A DNA stretch of 64,000 nucleotides from Haloplanus sp. XH21 (GCF_023276355.1 NZ_JALLPL010000003.1:39841-103840), one strand, 5' to 3'. Numbered from the stretch's first letter, positions 17,272 through 26,715 are shown. Numbers and translations are program-made. The notes: generated from the letters alone by a model not told the origin.

Positions 17272-19133
17272 GTGAAGCAGTTCAAGAATCTGATGACGAG
17301 GGGTCGCAAAATGAGTACATCCCACGAGTCGGTGGGGAGATCGATCTCGATATTTCGGTTGACAGCGAATCCCCGTTCGTGGTTATCCCCCGTGGGGGAG
17401 CAAAGGAGATCGGCCGGAGTTGCTATCAGGTTGAGACGCGTAATGGAACGTATCTCGTCGACGTCGGACTGAATCAAGGTGACGGGGGATTATTCCCTGA
17501 TCTAAGGGGACTCGATGAGGGACAGATAGACGCGGTTTTTCTCACCCATGCTCATATCGACCACGTCGGCTCGCTCCCCCTGTTGGAGAGTCACGACTTC
17601 CTCTCTGATCAGGCACCAGTGATTACAACGAGGCCAACAGCTGCGCTTGCAGACACATTACTCCGAGATTCACTGAAGCTTCACCGACGAGCGACGCAAA
17701 AACCAGGGAGAGAACAACAATACTCGGAAACCGATCTGAGGAAAGTCATCGACCGATTCCGTCCCTGCGGATACCAGGCGGCAGACCTCAGTGATCACGT
17801 CGCACATATTGAGGATACCGAAACGCTCCATTTCGAATTTGGAAATGCGGCCCACCTACTGGGTAGTGCCTGGTTAGCACTAACAGTAGACGGCTCACGG
17901 GTAGTCTTCTCGGGAGATGTTGGCGGCCGGTCGAATCATCTTCCCGAAATCGATGAGCCTCCGCAGGCAGACGCCCTCTTTCTTGAATCGACATACGGAG
18001 GCACCCATTCGCACACCAGTGCCACTGACACCCGAACGGACATCTACAACGAGGCTGTCGACGCAGCTACCGATGGGAAGCCAGTCCTCATCCCCTGCTT
18101 CGGGGTCGGGCGATCCCAAGAGTTGCTCTATATGTTCAAAAACCGGATTCACACGCTTCCGGAAGAGGACCGAAAGCAGCTCAACGTAGTCTACGATGGG
18201 ATGGCGCAAAGCGCTACAGACACGTATAACGAGCACTGTAGAGCCGAGTTCGCAGCCGAATCGATCCGGAACTACATAGTGAATTCGGGTGACCAACAAC
18301 CGTTCCTCTTCGATCAGGCGTCGGCTGCTAGACGAATGCCGATGTCTCGCGAGGAATTGCTCGAAGCTGATGAGACACCGATCATTATTGCTCCATCTGG
18401 AATGCTCTCGGGTGGATTTTCACCGACCTACTTACTCGAATTCTGCCAGCGATACGATGATGCACGCGTAATTCTCTGTGGATATCAAGCCGAGGGGACA
18501 CCTGGTCGTCAATTGGAGGATGCTATAGAGGAAGATCTCGAGAGAGTTGGTGTCACTCTTCCCTCGAACGGACTTAACGGAGGGATACCAGATGAGGGCG
18601 ATGGAACCCGTGTGAAGGTACCTGTAAGCTGGATAAGTCGATATCATGGGCTCTCAGCCCACGCAGCCCGAAACACGTTGCTTCAATTCGCTCGCCAAGT
18701 TTCACCGTCCCAGGTGTACCTTATTCACGGTGAACAGGAGCAGCAGGAGAAGATGGCGCAGCACCTGGTAGATAATCTAGACTCAGTTTCCGAGATCCAG
18801 CTGACAGGAATGATGCATCCGGTATCCGTGACACCGGACCTTCCCGAAGAAGAGATCGTTGGTGACAGGCCTGCAAAACGGATACTAGACGAGCGTGGTG
18901 CTGACATCGAGGTTGGTGATAGTGCCCAATTCGGGTCAGACGCAATCCACGGGACGTTATCTGAATTCAGCGATCAGATCGAAGCTCTTGAATTAGCACT
19001 GCGCACGTTGAGTGGTCAGCTCGCCGTTGAACGACATGATAGTGGATTTTCGGAGGAGGACATCCGCCAAATTGTCCGCGATGAGATGGACGAGATCGTC
19101 CGTGAAGCAGTTGAAGAGAACCAATCCAACTGA
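17268..19133 (+). CDS. Beta-CASP metallo-beta-lactamase-fold nuclease
   Basis: A 621-residue protein. The MBL core has motif HAHIDHVG near residue 94, NAAHLLGSAWL near 193 and VFSGDVGG near 211; the beta-CASP insertion follows (ALFLESTYGG near 235, IIAPSGMLSGG near 375), then ISRYHGLSAHA near 457 and YLIHGEQEQQ near 485 of the RMMBL part. All metal-binding positions expected of CPSF/Ysh1-type RNases are present. The N-terminus (about 40 residues) and a C-terminal coiled region (DQIEALELALRTLSGQL) are additions. Family members cut RNA; here the plasmid context and coupled unknown gene suggest a dedicated RNA-targeting or defence role, which is inference. Confidence 0.85.
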   Translation: MSEAVQESDDEGSQNEYIPRVGGEIDLDISVDSESPFVVIPRGGAKEIGRSCYQVETRNGTYLVDVGLNQGDGGLFPDLRGLDEGQIDAVFLTHAHIDHVGSLPLLESHDFLSDQAPVITTRPTAALADTLLRDSLKLHRRATQKPGREQQYSETDLRKVIDRFRPCGYQAADLSDHVAHIEDTETLHFEFGNAAHLLGSAWLALTVDGSRVVFSGDVGGRSNHLPEIDEPPQADALFLESTYGGTHSHTSATDTRTDIYNEAVDAATDGKPVLIPCFGVGRSQELLYMFKNRIHTLPEEDRKQLNVVYDGMAQSATDTYNEHCRAEFAAESIRNYIVNSGDQQPFLFDQASAARRMPMSREELLEADETPIIIAPSGMLSGGFSPTYLLEFCQRYDDARVILCGYQAEGTPGRQLEDAIEEDLERVGVTLPSNGLNGGIPDEGDGTRVKVPVSWISRYHGLSAHAARNTLLQFARQVSPSQVYLIHGEQEQQEKMAQHLVDNLDSVSEIQLTGMMHPVSVTPDLPEEEIVGDRPAKRILDERGADIEVGDSAQFGSDAIHGTLSEFSDQIEALELALRTLSGQLAVERHDSGFSEEDIRQIVRDEMDEIVREAVEENQSN

Positions 19134-19220
19134 CCGAGTCAGAGCGTCTCCATAGCCAAGACACCAGTTCGAATCATACTGACTCGATGGTGGCTACCTC
19201 ATCTCCTAGAAATTTCAAGT

Positions 19221-20480
19221 CTACGCGACATCATCAATTTCTTCGAGGGCCTCCGTAGCCACGTCGCCCAACTCACCGGCCTCGATGTGCGAGTATCGTT
19301 CGCGAACCATCTCTTCGGAGTTATCCAGATACCGGGCCGCCACCGTGTACCCGAACGCTCGGACGAGGACCTCACCCATCCCACGACGGCCGCCGTGCGG
19401 AGCAAGATAGTCGTGTTTCGGATGGTCGATTTCGATCTCTGCGGCCTCCGAGAGTCGTTGGAGAATCGACCTTGCGCCGTCTGTCGTGATCGACGGCGGC
19501 CGAATATCCTCATCGAGTGCCAGTAATAGGTCGCGAGCGTATTCTTCCCGGCGCTCAGTAATTGCTTCTGAGCGTTCTCCCCGGTCTGTGAGCCCATCCT
19601 GAACAAGTCTCGCAAGCGTCCGTTGGTCGAACGTCGGAAACACCGGCCAGCGCTCCGTCGGCGGGTCCATCAATTCACGATAGCTCCGTAGCGGCGAGAG
19701 CACCGGATCGGGGAGACTCGCGGCGTCCCACTGCTGTTTCTTCCGGTAGACGTCCATACTCCCGTCGTCGAGGGAGAGATCCTCCCAGCGGACGCCGCGC
19801 CGGCGCGGGTCGTTCGGATCCCGGAGTAGCTCCCCGACACGGACAGCTGTGTACGCGAGGACGAACACAAGCGCACGGTCACGAGCCGTCTTCAGCGCCG
19901 TGTAGCGCGCTCGCTGCTTGTCGAGGAGGTCAGTATCCTCCGGAAGTGTCGTGTACGCCTCGACGGCGTCGCGGGCCCGTTCGTCTACGTGGCGGGTGAG
20001 GGCGTGGCGCTGTTCGGACGTCCAAGCCTGTTGGTCGCCGGGCTTCCGGCCGTCGTCCTCCGGCAGCGGCGCCATCGCACTCGCCCGCTGGGCGTAGTGC
20101 GCTTCGAGATACCCTTCGTTGACACACCAGCCACACCACGCAGAAATATAGCGATAATAGGTTTGAACGGTGTTCTGTTTGAGGCCACGGTCACCAGCGA
20201 GATGTCGGGCGTACTCGCGGAAGACACGTTCGTCGAGATCGTCGAAGGTCGGCTCCCGGTCAACGTCGTCGGGGACGATCCCAGTCCAGTCGTCATCGCC
20301 ACGGTCGCCGGCGGCCCACTCGGCGAACCGTTCAAGCTCGCGTGCAGCGTTACGTCGATAGTTCCCACCGTCGCCGCCGCGGCCTTTCCCCTTGTCCTGG
20401 AGGTATCGCTCGAAGGAACTCGTGAGCGGTGTCGAACCATCGCGTGTCGATGAGGTGTTCTGATTCATAAGTTTCGTCAC
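19221..20480 (-). CDS. Tyrosine recombinase/integrase, copy 1
   Basis: A 419-residue XerC-like integrase. An N-terminal SAM-like core-binding domain spans about 20-140 (YLQDKGKGRGGDGGNYRRNA). The catalytic domain shows the first Arg in AYTAVRVGELLRD, Lys in DVYRKKQQW, HGGRRGMGEVLV for the HxxR box, and the nucleophile Tyr in VRERYSHIEAG. The usual second His/Trp before the Tyr is replaced (YLDNSEE). The GTG at 20480 overlaps the stop of the upstream PIN gene (GTGA); ATG 20468 is the alternative. A close paralogue lies inverted at 54646-55878. It probably recombines the element or resolves multimers. Confidence 0.88.
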   Translation of the reverse strand: MTKLMNQNTSSTRDGSTPLTSSFERYLQDKGKGRGGDGGNYRRNAARELERFAEWAAGDRGDDDWTGIVPDDVDREPTFDDLDERVFREYARHLAGDRGLKQNTVQTYYRYISAWCGWCVNEGYLEAHYAQRASAMAPLPEDDGRKPGDQQAWTSEQRHALTRHVDERARDAVEAYTTLPEDTDLLDKQRARYTALKTARDRALVFVLAYTAVRVGELLRDPNDPRRRGVRWEDLSLDDGSMDVYRKKQQWDAASLPDPVLSPLRSYRELMDPPTERWPVFPTFDQRTLARLVQDGLTDRGERSEAITERREEYARDLLLALDEDIRPPSITTDGARSILQRLSEAAEIEIDHPKHDYLAPHGGRRGMGEVLVRAFGYTVAARYLDNSEEMVRERYSHIEAGELGDVATEALEEIDDVA

Positions 20481-21081
20481 GGGAGCAAGTGGTCATCCAG
20501 AATATCACTGCAATCAATCGGAATCCCCTCCCACGCAGCCTTCACGGCGTTGTATCCGGTCCAGCCCTCACGTTCTAACAGCTCGCCGCACGCTTCGCAG
20601 AACTCACGACGCGAAATGATGTCGTTGTCGTAGAGGATATAGAACAGAAACGGCGGTGTCACAACACGGATATCTTCGGCTTGGTCGTCGACAGCGCGGC
20701 GAATCGAACGCCGGCCCGCTGCGTCCATCAAGATGACGTAGTCGATAGTCTCGGGATTCTGTACCACTTCCTGTCGGAGCGATTCCTCGCCGGCGTCCGC
20801 TCCGTGGGGCCGGGGGACGCTCGTCACTTGGGTAAGCGGTTTCTCGTCATCTTCCAGCGCCCCGAGAGCGGTACGGCTCCCGTAATGAAGCCGGTATGGG
20901 CGGCTTCCCTCTGGGGCGGTCTCGCGCGTGTTTTCGACGTGCCGCTTGAGTTCCTGTTTGCAGACGTTCGTCGTCGTGAGACCGACGTGTTCAGTTAGTT
21001 GGGTCCACAAGGAGCTATTCGCAACGGCGATCAGCGTGTCCGTATCGACGAGGATCGGATACCGTGTGTCGGCGCTACCAT
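20477..21081 (-). pseudogene. PIN-domain toxin (VapC-like), frameshifted at its start
   Basis: The PIN reading frame (YPILVDTDTLIAVANSS, then acidic KQELKRHVE and ETIDYVILMDAAGRRS) has no ATG or GTG of its own. The ATG at 21081, one base after the antitoxin stop, reads GTA GCG CCG; two extra bases (GC) in that repeat throw it out of the PIN frame. Removing them would give a normal N-terminus (MVADTRYPILVD). The remaining frame could only start at a TTG (21010) inside the domain, losing the first catalytic Asp. VapC-type toxins are RNases that cut tRNA or rRNA. As read, this one should be inactive. Confidence 0.7.
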
Positions 21082-21393
21082 TTAGACGAGATAGTCACTG
21101 GTGTCGTCGTCGGCAGCCTCACAGAAGGCGTCAATATCCTCTTCGAGGAAGTCGAGTTCGTCGTCGAGGAGCACTCGAGCAGCGTCCTCCGAGAGGTCAC
21201 CTGCCGAATAGCGCTCGTAAATCGCGATTTTGTCGTCATCCGTCATCGATCGCTGAAGCATCTGCGTAAGCCCCTCACGTGCGAGTTCGCTGATATTGAT
21301 GCCACCCAAATGGACGGAATCCAGTTCGGTTGCCGCTTCTTTAAGCGGACCAGCACGGAATTTGATCGTATCGTCGAGCGATTCCTGACTCAT
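21082..21393 (-). CDS. Antitoxin of vapBC-like pair
   Basis: A 103-residue acidic protein: MSQESLDDTIKFRAGPLKEA, GGINISELAREGLTQMLQRS, then SAGDLSEDAARVLLDDELDF. The N-terminus is RHH-like and the C-terminus acidic, as in UPF0175-type antitoxins that bind their operator and their PIN partner. It ends one base before the ATG of the frameshifted PIN gene. With the toxin broken it may survive as an anti-addiction antitoxin or repressor. Confidence 0.75.
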   Translation of the reverse strand: MSQESLDDTIKFRAGPLKEAATELDSVHLGGINISELAREGLTQMLQRSMTDDDKIAIYERYSAGDLSEDAARVLLDDELDFLEEDIDAFCEAADDDTSDYLV

Positions 21394-21486
21394 ACCAAGA
21401 GATACACGGTCCAGTTTGATAAATTGTTCCCCTATGTGTGAACACAGGGGTACAAATCTACACGGGCACAGTAGCTGTCGACACGT

Positions 21487-21699
21487 CTCTATTCATCAAC
21501 AGTTCCTTCCTCCAAGAGGAGGTTCTCGACAGTCTCGAAGTCACTCGTCTTGAAGACCGGAAACCCTGAAACGACGATCTCTCGGATGTCTTCGGAGTAC
21601 GCCGGGATCGCCTAGACGGCCTCGACGTCGATATCATAGGCGTATCGGTCACCATTGAACACCGTGTCTTCGAGGTCACGGGCAATGGTGTTCGCGTCG
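21487..21699 (-). pseudogene. Decayed gene fragment
   Basis: On the minus strand a frame reading ANTIARDLEDTVFNGDRYAY, DIDVEAV, an in-frame TAG, then AIPAYSEDIREIVVSGFPVF and a normal-looking C-terminus LLLEEGTVDE has clear coding character but no start and one stop. It is a remnant of an unidentified small gene. Confidence 0.5.
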
Positions 21700-21753
21700 G
21701 TTCATAGTTTATTTGTATATTATATGGGTGGGCAATGACGTTGCCAAGAGATC

Positions 21754-22190
21754 TTATCGTACGAGGTTCCGAATTTGTTCACAATCCTCTCTAAACGAAG
21801 CAGTCGGCGAATCAGTGTCGTACGCGTACGTACATCCGTTACGAATCGTTCCCTCACAGCGGTCGGACGCTGTTGCAACGTCTGTAAGGGCTCTGTCTAA
21901 TCGGCACTGAGCTTCGGTTCTAAACAGTCTACCTCGGCTTCGCTTCTTTTCTACGTCCTCGTATGAAACGTATTCCCGGACGACCGCGAAGCGGTATTTG
22001 AGGGGTTCACTATTGCGATCTCAGGGAGAACCTTCGCGGCCGCCAAGGCAATTGCTCGTTCGGTCCGGTCAAACTGGTCGAGTGTGTTCGGTGGAATACT
22101 GTATCGGCGGTTAATAGCACCGATGAGTTCCCTTCCGTTATCCTTGTTTATCTCGCTGAAATCTTCAGCATCAGACAGTTCGGTACACAT
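21754..22190 (-). pseudogene. Frameshifted hypothetical gene next to the IS
   Basis: Starting at the ATG at 22190 the frame reads MCTELSDAEDFSEINKDNGR and AAAKVLPEIA; near 22010 coding potential moves to another frame (EPLKYRFAVVREYVSYEDVE, ending EDCEQIRNLVR at 21754). Restoring one frameshift would give about 145 residues. The family is unknown. The IS6-like element begins six bases upstream of the start and has removed its promoter. Confidence 0.55.
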
Positions 22191-22195
22191 AGGTT

Positions 22196-22888
22196 GGTAG
22201 TGTTCAGATTAGCTGATTCCATGCGAAGGCGAACGCTCGAAGCCAATTTTCAACGGTGTCTGCTTCAGCATGGCTGAAACAATTTGAAAACTGATTGGTT
22301 CGACGTTTTAGTTCTCGAAAGACACGTTCGACGGTATTCCGATTACCATGTTTTTCGTATCTGTAATCGAGGCCGTGTCGATGGAGTGCCGCTTGCAGCC
22401 ACGGTGCAGAATCGACGAGAAAGAGCGCATCATCGACGAGATGTTTCTCGCGGAGTTCCGAAAGGAACATCTCGGTAATCGCTTGGTTTCTCGTCGGAGA
22501 GAGCTTCACATGCAGCAAGCGGTTCGTGTCGGCATCGACCGCAGCGTACAGCCAATATCGTTCGTTATTGAGCTGGATCACAGTCTCGTCGACCGCAACG
22601 TGATCCGGGTCGGCACCATCTGTGGGCTGTAAATCGGCCTTCTGCACCCAGTTGTGAACGGTGGATCGACAACGTTCGACACCCAACATTTCAAGAATCG
22701 AGATGATATTCGAAAGTGATAATCCAGCTAAATGTCGAATACCGAGCTTCATCGCTGGCTCGGGTGTCGCCTCTCGCTCCACAAGTCCTAACTCGAAGCG
22801 GTCGCTACCGTCGCTGAGGCGTGCGATTTCGAGCATAGCCACTCAAAAATCGCACCGCCTCATCCTTGATCCTTATCTGAACACCGCC
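22196..22888. mobile_element. IS6-like insertion sequence
   Basis: The transposase gene is bordered by imperfect terminal inverted repeats: GG[T/C][A/G]GTGTTCAGAT[T/A]A at 22196 and its complement ending at 22888. The 693-base length suits haloarchaeal IS6-type elements. An 8-base target duplication is not visible, so the flanks may have recombined after insertion. Confidence 0.7.
22204..22842 (-). CDS. IS6-family transposase
   Basis: A 212-residue DDE transposase. The triad is visible: first Asp in HVAVDETVIQLNNERYWLY, second in LFLVDSAPWLQAAL, Glu in NTVERVFRELKRRTNQF. An N-terminal helix-turn-helix precedes it (LSLSNIISILEMLGVERCRS). Length and motif spacing match complete haloarchaeal members of the family, so it may still be active. 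It catalyses replicative transposition and cointegrate formation. Confidence 0.92.
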   Translation of the reverse strand: MAMLEIARLSDGSDRFELGLVEREATPEPAMKLGIRHLAGLSLSNIISILEMLGVERCRSTVHNWVQKADLQPTDGADPDHVAVDETVIQLNNERYWLYAAVDADTNRLLHVKLSPTRNQAITEMFLSELREKHLVDDALFLVDSAPWLQAALHRHGLDYRYEKHGNRNTVERVFRELKRRTNQFSNCFSHAEADTVENWLRAFAFAWNQLI

Positions 22889-22945
22889 CGGCGACAATAT
22901 ACTACACTTCTTCAACGGGAGCGTGAACAGCAAGGACAGGATTGA
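22889..22945 (+). pseudogene. C-terminal remnant cut by the IS
   Basis: Immediately right of the IS a short frame RRQYTTLLQREREQQGQD then stop looks like a charged helical protein end with no beginning. It is probably the tail of a gene interrupted by the insertion. Confidence 0.35.
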
Positions 22946-22985
22946 GACATGGCACTCAAGGGACCCGCCATCGTAGGCGAATGTA

Positions 22986-23642
22986 GTGAATCAGGACGTC
23001 ATCGCGATCCTCTTCCATGACCCGTTCGCCGTCATGAACACGATCGGATTGGTCGCGTTCGCCCTCGTCGGTTCGTCGAAGGCGGTCCGCGAGGAGTTCG
23101 ACCTACTGGGGATTACCATTGTCGGGCTAGCGATGGCGTTTGCCGGTGGTGCGACCCGCGATATGCTGGTTGCGCGCGTTCCGTTGGTACTTCAATCCCC
23201 TATCGAGATCGGTCTGGGATTGTTCGGCGTCGGCTTAGCCATCGCACTCAGAATCGTGTTGTCAGCTCCGGATACGCACCCCATTACCCTCGTCGCGGAT
23301 GCGATCGGTCTCGCGGCCTTTGCGACAACCGGTGCTATCGTCGCGACTGATGCGGGTATCTCAGCATTTGGGGTCGTTGCAATTGCGACGATCAACGCCG
23401 TTGGTGGGGGTGCGGTAGCAGATATCTTCCTTGACCGCGCCCCGTTCATCCTCTTCGAGGATTTCTACGCGAGTTGTGCCGTCCTCGGGGGGAGCGCATA
23501 CTGGCTCGCGGGAGCGTTGGGCGCGGCAGGGAGCACGGCTGCTGCGGTGTGTGCAGGGATGACCGTCGTGACTCGCTTAGCCGCGGTAACATTCGACTGG
23601 CATCTCCCGACAGTCCAACAGTTGGGTACACGACGTGACTAA
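22986..23642 (+). CDS. TRIC-type cation channel (UPF0126)
   Basis: A 218-residue inner-membrane protein with two repeats of three helices: MNTIGLVAFALVGSSKAVRE with GGATRDMLVARVPL, and ADAIGLAAFATTGAIVATDA with NAVGGGAVADIFLDRAP. The GG-x-xRD motif is the signature of the TRIC/UPF0126 family, monovalent cation channels. The GTG at 22986 is used; an internal ATG at 23034 is possible but would shorten the first helix region. Monocistronic, downstream of the IS. Confidence 0.88.
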   Translation: MNQDVIAILFHDPFAVMNTIGLVAFALVGSSKAVREEFDLLGITIVGLAMAFAGGATRDMLVARVPLVLQSPIEIGLGLFGVGLAIALRIVLSAPDTHPITLVADAIGLAAFATTGAIVATDAGISAFGVVAIATINAVGGGAVADIFLDRAPFILFEDFYASCAVLGGSAYWLAGALGAAGSTAAAVCAGMTVVTRLAAVTFDWHLPTVQQLGTRRD

Positions 23643-23884
23643 AGATGATGTCAGAGTGGGGACAATTCCCATGCAGTTTGCAGGCACCCTAACCAATTGA
23701 TGCACTCACCGAGTATGGAACAACACGAATCACATACTGGCTACATCCTCCATATAGAGCAGGTCATTTCTATCAGAAATTAAGTGTTTCAACCGAGTCA
23801 GCGAAAAGAGACTCACGCGGTCTGTAACTGCGCGTGTTGTTGCGCCAGCGATGGCTGCCGGCGCACACGTGCCGACGATCATCG

Positions 23885-24409
23885 ATGTCAACACGAAGTC
23901 AGCTCCGAGTCGTCGAACTCGTCGCCGACGACCTCTTCGAGTTCATCCGTGACGCCCAGGACAGCGACCTCGACTTCTCGGAGCTCCCGTTCACCGTCAC
24001 GGAGTTCTACAGTCTGCTGGGCTTCCCGGACTACCTAGCCGAGCGCGCTGCGAGCGATGCGGAGGCCAACGCGACCTCTCCCGTCGAGATCGATATGTGG
24101 ACGCTGCATTCCGGCGCGACGTACGCGCTCACTCACTTCTTCCAGGGCAAGGAGGGTGCGTCGCTGGACGGCTACGTCCGCACGGCCAACGACATCCTGT
24201 TCAACCCGGGGGGAACGATCGAGCGCGTCAAGCAGGCCTATGAGCAGGAGTTAGAGGCGGACGGCGACGACGGGTCCCAAGCCTCGCTGGCCGGCGAACG
24301 AGCGCTGGCGAGCATCGAGCGAGTCAGCGACGACCTACAGGAGAAGGTCAATCAGTTCGAGGAGCGTGAAGATGCGCTTCGCGAGCGATTCCAGGACGTG
24401 ATGGCCTGA
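23885..24409 (+). CDS. Hypothetical acidic helical protein
   Basis: The ATG at 23885 gives a 174-residue protein (MSTRSQLRVVELVADDLFEF) rich in acidic helices, ending with a coiled region (SDDLQEKVNQFEEREDALRE). No domain is recognised. The start at 23834 would add an Arg/Cys-rich segment not typical of these proteins. It stands between the TRIC gene and a small protein on the same strand. Confidence 0.7.
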   Translation: MSTRSQLRVVELVADDLFEFIRDAQDSDLDFSELPFTVTEFYSLLGFPDYLAERAASDAEANATSPVEIDMWTLHSGATYALTHFFQGKEGASLDGYVRTANDILFNPGGTIERVKQAYEQELEADGDDGSQASLAGERALASIERVSDDLQEKVNQFEEREDALRERFQDVMA

Positions 24410-24475
24410 CGCCGCGTCGGTGATGTAGTCGTCTGTTCTGTTTTTCTCGCCCTTGAGAGGTGGAGGACTACCGAG

Positions 24476-24697
24476 ATGAAACAGTCCACGATTAGCGACG
24501 GGAGTGACGACGAATTCCCACCTGAGAAGCGTCTTGAAGCACCGAATTACTGGTTGGTCAAGGCCGGTATCGCGACGATCTCGGATATGGAAACCCTTCA
24601 GGAGTGTGTTGCCTACGAGAACGCCCATCAGAATCGGGAGCAAATCCTGCGCCGACCCAAGTGGAAGGCTGAAGAGCTACGTGAGGACGAAGAGTAA
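24476..24697 (+). CDS. Small hypothetical protein
   Basis: A 73-residue charged protein: MKQSTISDGSDDEFPPEKRL, then NYWLVKAGIATISDMETLQE. It looks like a compact helical protein of the small haloarchaeal hypothetical class. It is followed by the TTAACCAACA paired repeat at 24707. Confidence 0.6.
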   Translation: MKQSTISDGSDDEFPPEKRLEAPNYWLVKAGIATISDMETLQECVAYENAHQNREQILRRPKWKAEELREDEE

Positions 24698-24706
24698 GCT
24701 CCGCTC

Positions 24707-24748
24707 TTAACCAACAGGTACTGCGTGAGTTTTCCTATTGTTGATTAA
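24707..24748. repeat. Inverted repeat TTAACCAACA / TGTTGATTAA
   Basis: Ten-base arms at 24707-24716 and 24739-24748, one mismatch, 22-base spacer; the same family as the repeat at 7120. It lies between the small protein and the histidine kinase. Confidence 0.6.
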
Positions 24749-24911
24749 TCAGCTGTGTCAGTACTGTTGGAGCCTTATGAGTTCGAAGCCAACTCTGGGA
24801 ATCGACCGAGAGAAGGAATGCCTACTGGCCGGAAGAAGCCCGATGTCCCCCTGAAAGAGGGCTGTTCCAAACCGTTATTTAATACCCCGAGAACAACCCT
24901 TTATCTGGATA

Positions 24912-26582
24912 ATGAATCCCCTCCTTCTAGGTCACGTCACAATTTTCGCACTATCTGCGATTGCCTGTATGGCGACTATTCCACAAGCACGGAAGATACA
25001 GCATCCGGAGACACGTGAAGGACTGATCGTCTTCCTCGGTTCCGTTGCTCTGTGGTCTGGAGGGTACATAGGCTATCTTCTCGCACCGACACGTGCGGGG
25101 AAACTCGCTTTCTATATATTTGGCTTCATCTTTGCGTTCGTCGCCGTTGGGGCCTGGCTCTACTTTTGTGCTGCATATACCGGTCGGCCACCTCGACACG
25201 CCCCATTCCGAAACCTCATACTCGGGACGTTCCTCTTTTTCACCGCTCTCAAAATCACGAATCCACTCCACAATCTCTACTTTACGACGGAATGGGTCAC
25301 AGAACCATTCCCGCACCTCGTGATCCATCACGAACTGCTCTACTGGATCGTCTTGGGGCTATCATATGCCGCCATCGCTGTCGGGTTCTTCGTACTGATG
25401 GAGCGGTTCCATCATACTGGTAGTGACAGCCGTCCGCTCGTCGTGCTCGTTGGACTCTCAGGCCTCCCAGCTGTTGCAACGATTATTGGCGGTCAGGTCG
25501 ACTGGCTGCTCCCATTAATGTATGAGCCACCTGGCGTCGCCCTCTTCGCCGTTGGAACGCTCTTCTTCTACAGACAGCGGTTTGAGGCAATCCGATTAAC
25601 CGGGGAGTCAGATAAACCCGCAATCTTCCTCGACCAAGAAACCCGGATCCAGGATTATAATCAAGCGGCTCGCAACCTTTTCCCAGCCCTTGAGGATTCC
25701 TTTGGCGAACCGCTTGAGGCTGTGAATATCGCACTCGCAGATCATCTCACCAAACAAGATATCCTGGCAGTTACGCAGGATGGTGAAACACGGTATTATG
25801 ACGTGTCGAGCACGCCATTCTTAGCAGGTGAGGTAACGACCGGCCAATTAGTGACGGTTACCGATGTAACTGAACGCGAGTCGTATCGACAGCGACTCGA
25901 GGAGAAAACCGAACAACTCGAGGCCCTGAATCGTGTGGTTCGACACGATATCCGGAACGATATGGCAGTGATTCTCGGATGGGCCGAGATCCTCAAAGAC
26001 CACGTCGATGAAGATGGGGAAGACGCCCTAGACCGAGTGTTACAGAAGTCCCTGCACGTAATCCAGTTCACAGAGGTCGCACGTGAGTTCGTTGAATCAC
26101 TCTCGGAAGAAGGAACAGCTGAATTAGAAGAAATCCAGCTTCAGCCACTTCTTGACGCTGAGCTCGCTGCAGTACGTGATTCGTTCCCGAACGCGAAGTT
26201 TCACGTATCGGGTGCACTCTGCGACGTGTCGGTACAGGCAAACGAGATGCTCTCGTCGGTCTTCCGGAATATCCTCGAGAATGCGGTCCGACACAACGAC
26301 AAAGAGACCCCTGAGATCACCGTCTCCTGTGAAGAGAATTCAGAGACTGTCCGGTACCGGATTGCAGATAATGGGCCTGGCATCTCTGACCAACAGAAAG
26401 AACAAATCTTCGGAAAAGGGGAGAAAGGATTGGACAGTCCAGGATCGGGGATTGGTCTATATCTCGTCCATCTCCTGACGGACCAATTCGGTGGTGACGT
26501 GTGGGTCGAAGACAACGACCCAACTGGTTCAGTCTTCGTCGTCGAACTGCCTATTCATAAACCGTCGAACAAGGCGTCATAG
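24912..26582 (+). CDS. Membrane histidine kinase (7TM, PAS, HisKA, HATPase)
   Basis: A 556-residue sensor kinase. Residues 1-230 form seven hydrophobic helices of the histidine-kinase N-terminal 7TM type. A PAS-like domain spans about 235-335 (KPAIFLDQETRIQDYNQAAR). The H-box is NRVVRHDIRNDMAVILGWAE with its His near residue 346; the catalytic part has NILENAVRHN, DNGPGIS and GSGIGLYLVHLL. All motifs are intact, so it should autophosphorylate; no response regulator is adjacent. The ATG lies 30 bases after TTATTTAATA, consistent with a leaderless transcript. Confidence 0.92.
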   Translation: MNPLLLGHVTIFALSAIACMATIPQARKIQHPETREGLIVFLGSVALWSGGYIGYLLAPTRAGKLAFYIFGFIFAFVAVGAWLYFCAAYTGRPPRHAPFRNLILGTFLFFTALKITNPLHNLYFTTEWVTEPFPHLVIHHELLYWIVLGLSYAAIAVGFFVLMERFHHTGSDSRPLVVLVGLSGLPAVATIIGGQVDWLLPLMYEPPGVALFAVGTLFFYRQRFEAIRLTGESDKPAIFLDQETRIQDYNQAARNLFPALEDSFGEPLEAVNIALADHLTKQDILAVTQDGETRYYDVSSTPFLAGEVTTGQLVTVTDVTERESYRQRLEEKTEQLEALNRVVRHDIRNDMAVILGWAEILKDHVDEDGEDALDRVLQKSLHVIQFTEVAREFVESLSEEGTAELEEIQLQPLLDAELAAVRDSFPNAKFHVSGALCDVSVQANEMLSSVFRNILENAVRHNDKETPEITVSCEENSETVRYRIADNGPGISDQQKEQIFGKGEKGLDSPGSGIGLYLVHLLTDQFGGDVWVEDNDPTGSVFVVELPIHKPSNKAS

Positions 26583-26715
26583 GTTCGGCGTCCAGTATAA
26601 AACGAAACCCTGGCAATAGAATTTCTACCGCCTGTCGGCGTGACTTCGCGACCTGTTTTTCATGCCCCCGGAGAGGGCGAGGGCTCCTTTGAAAGCCCTC
26701 AGAGGTGACTTCCAG

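Noticed and set aside
24755..25018. 87-codon plus-strand ORF overlapping the kinase start
   Set aside because: Covers the kinase promoter and N-terminal codons in another frame; no support.
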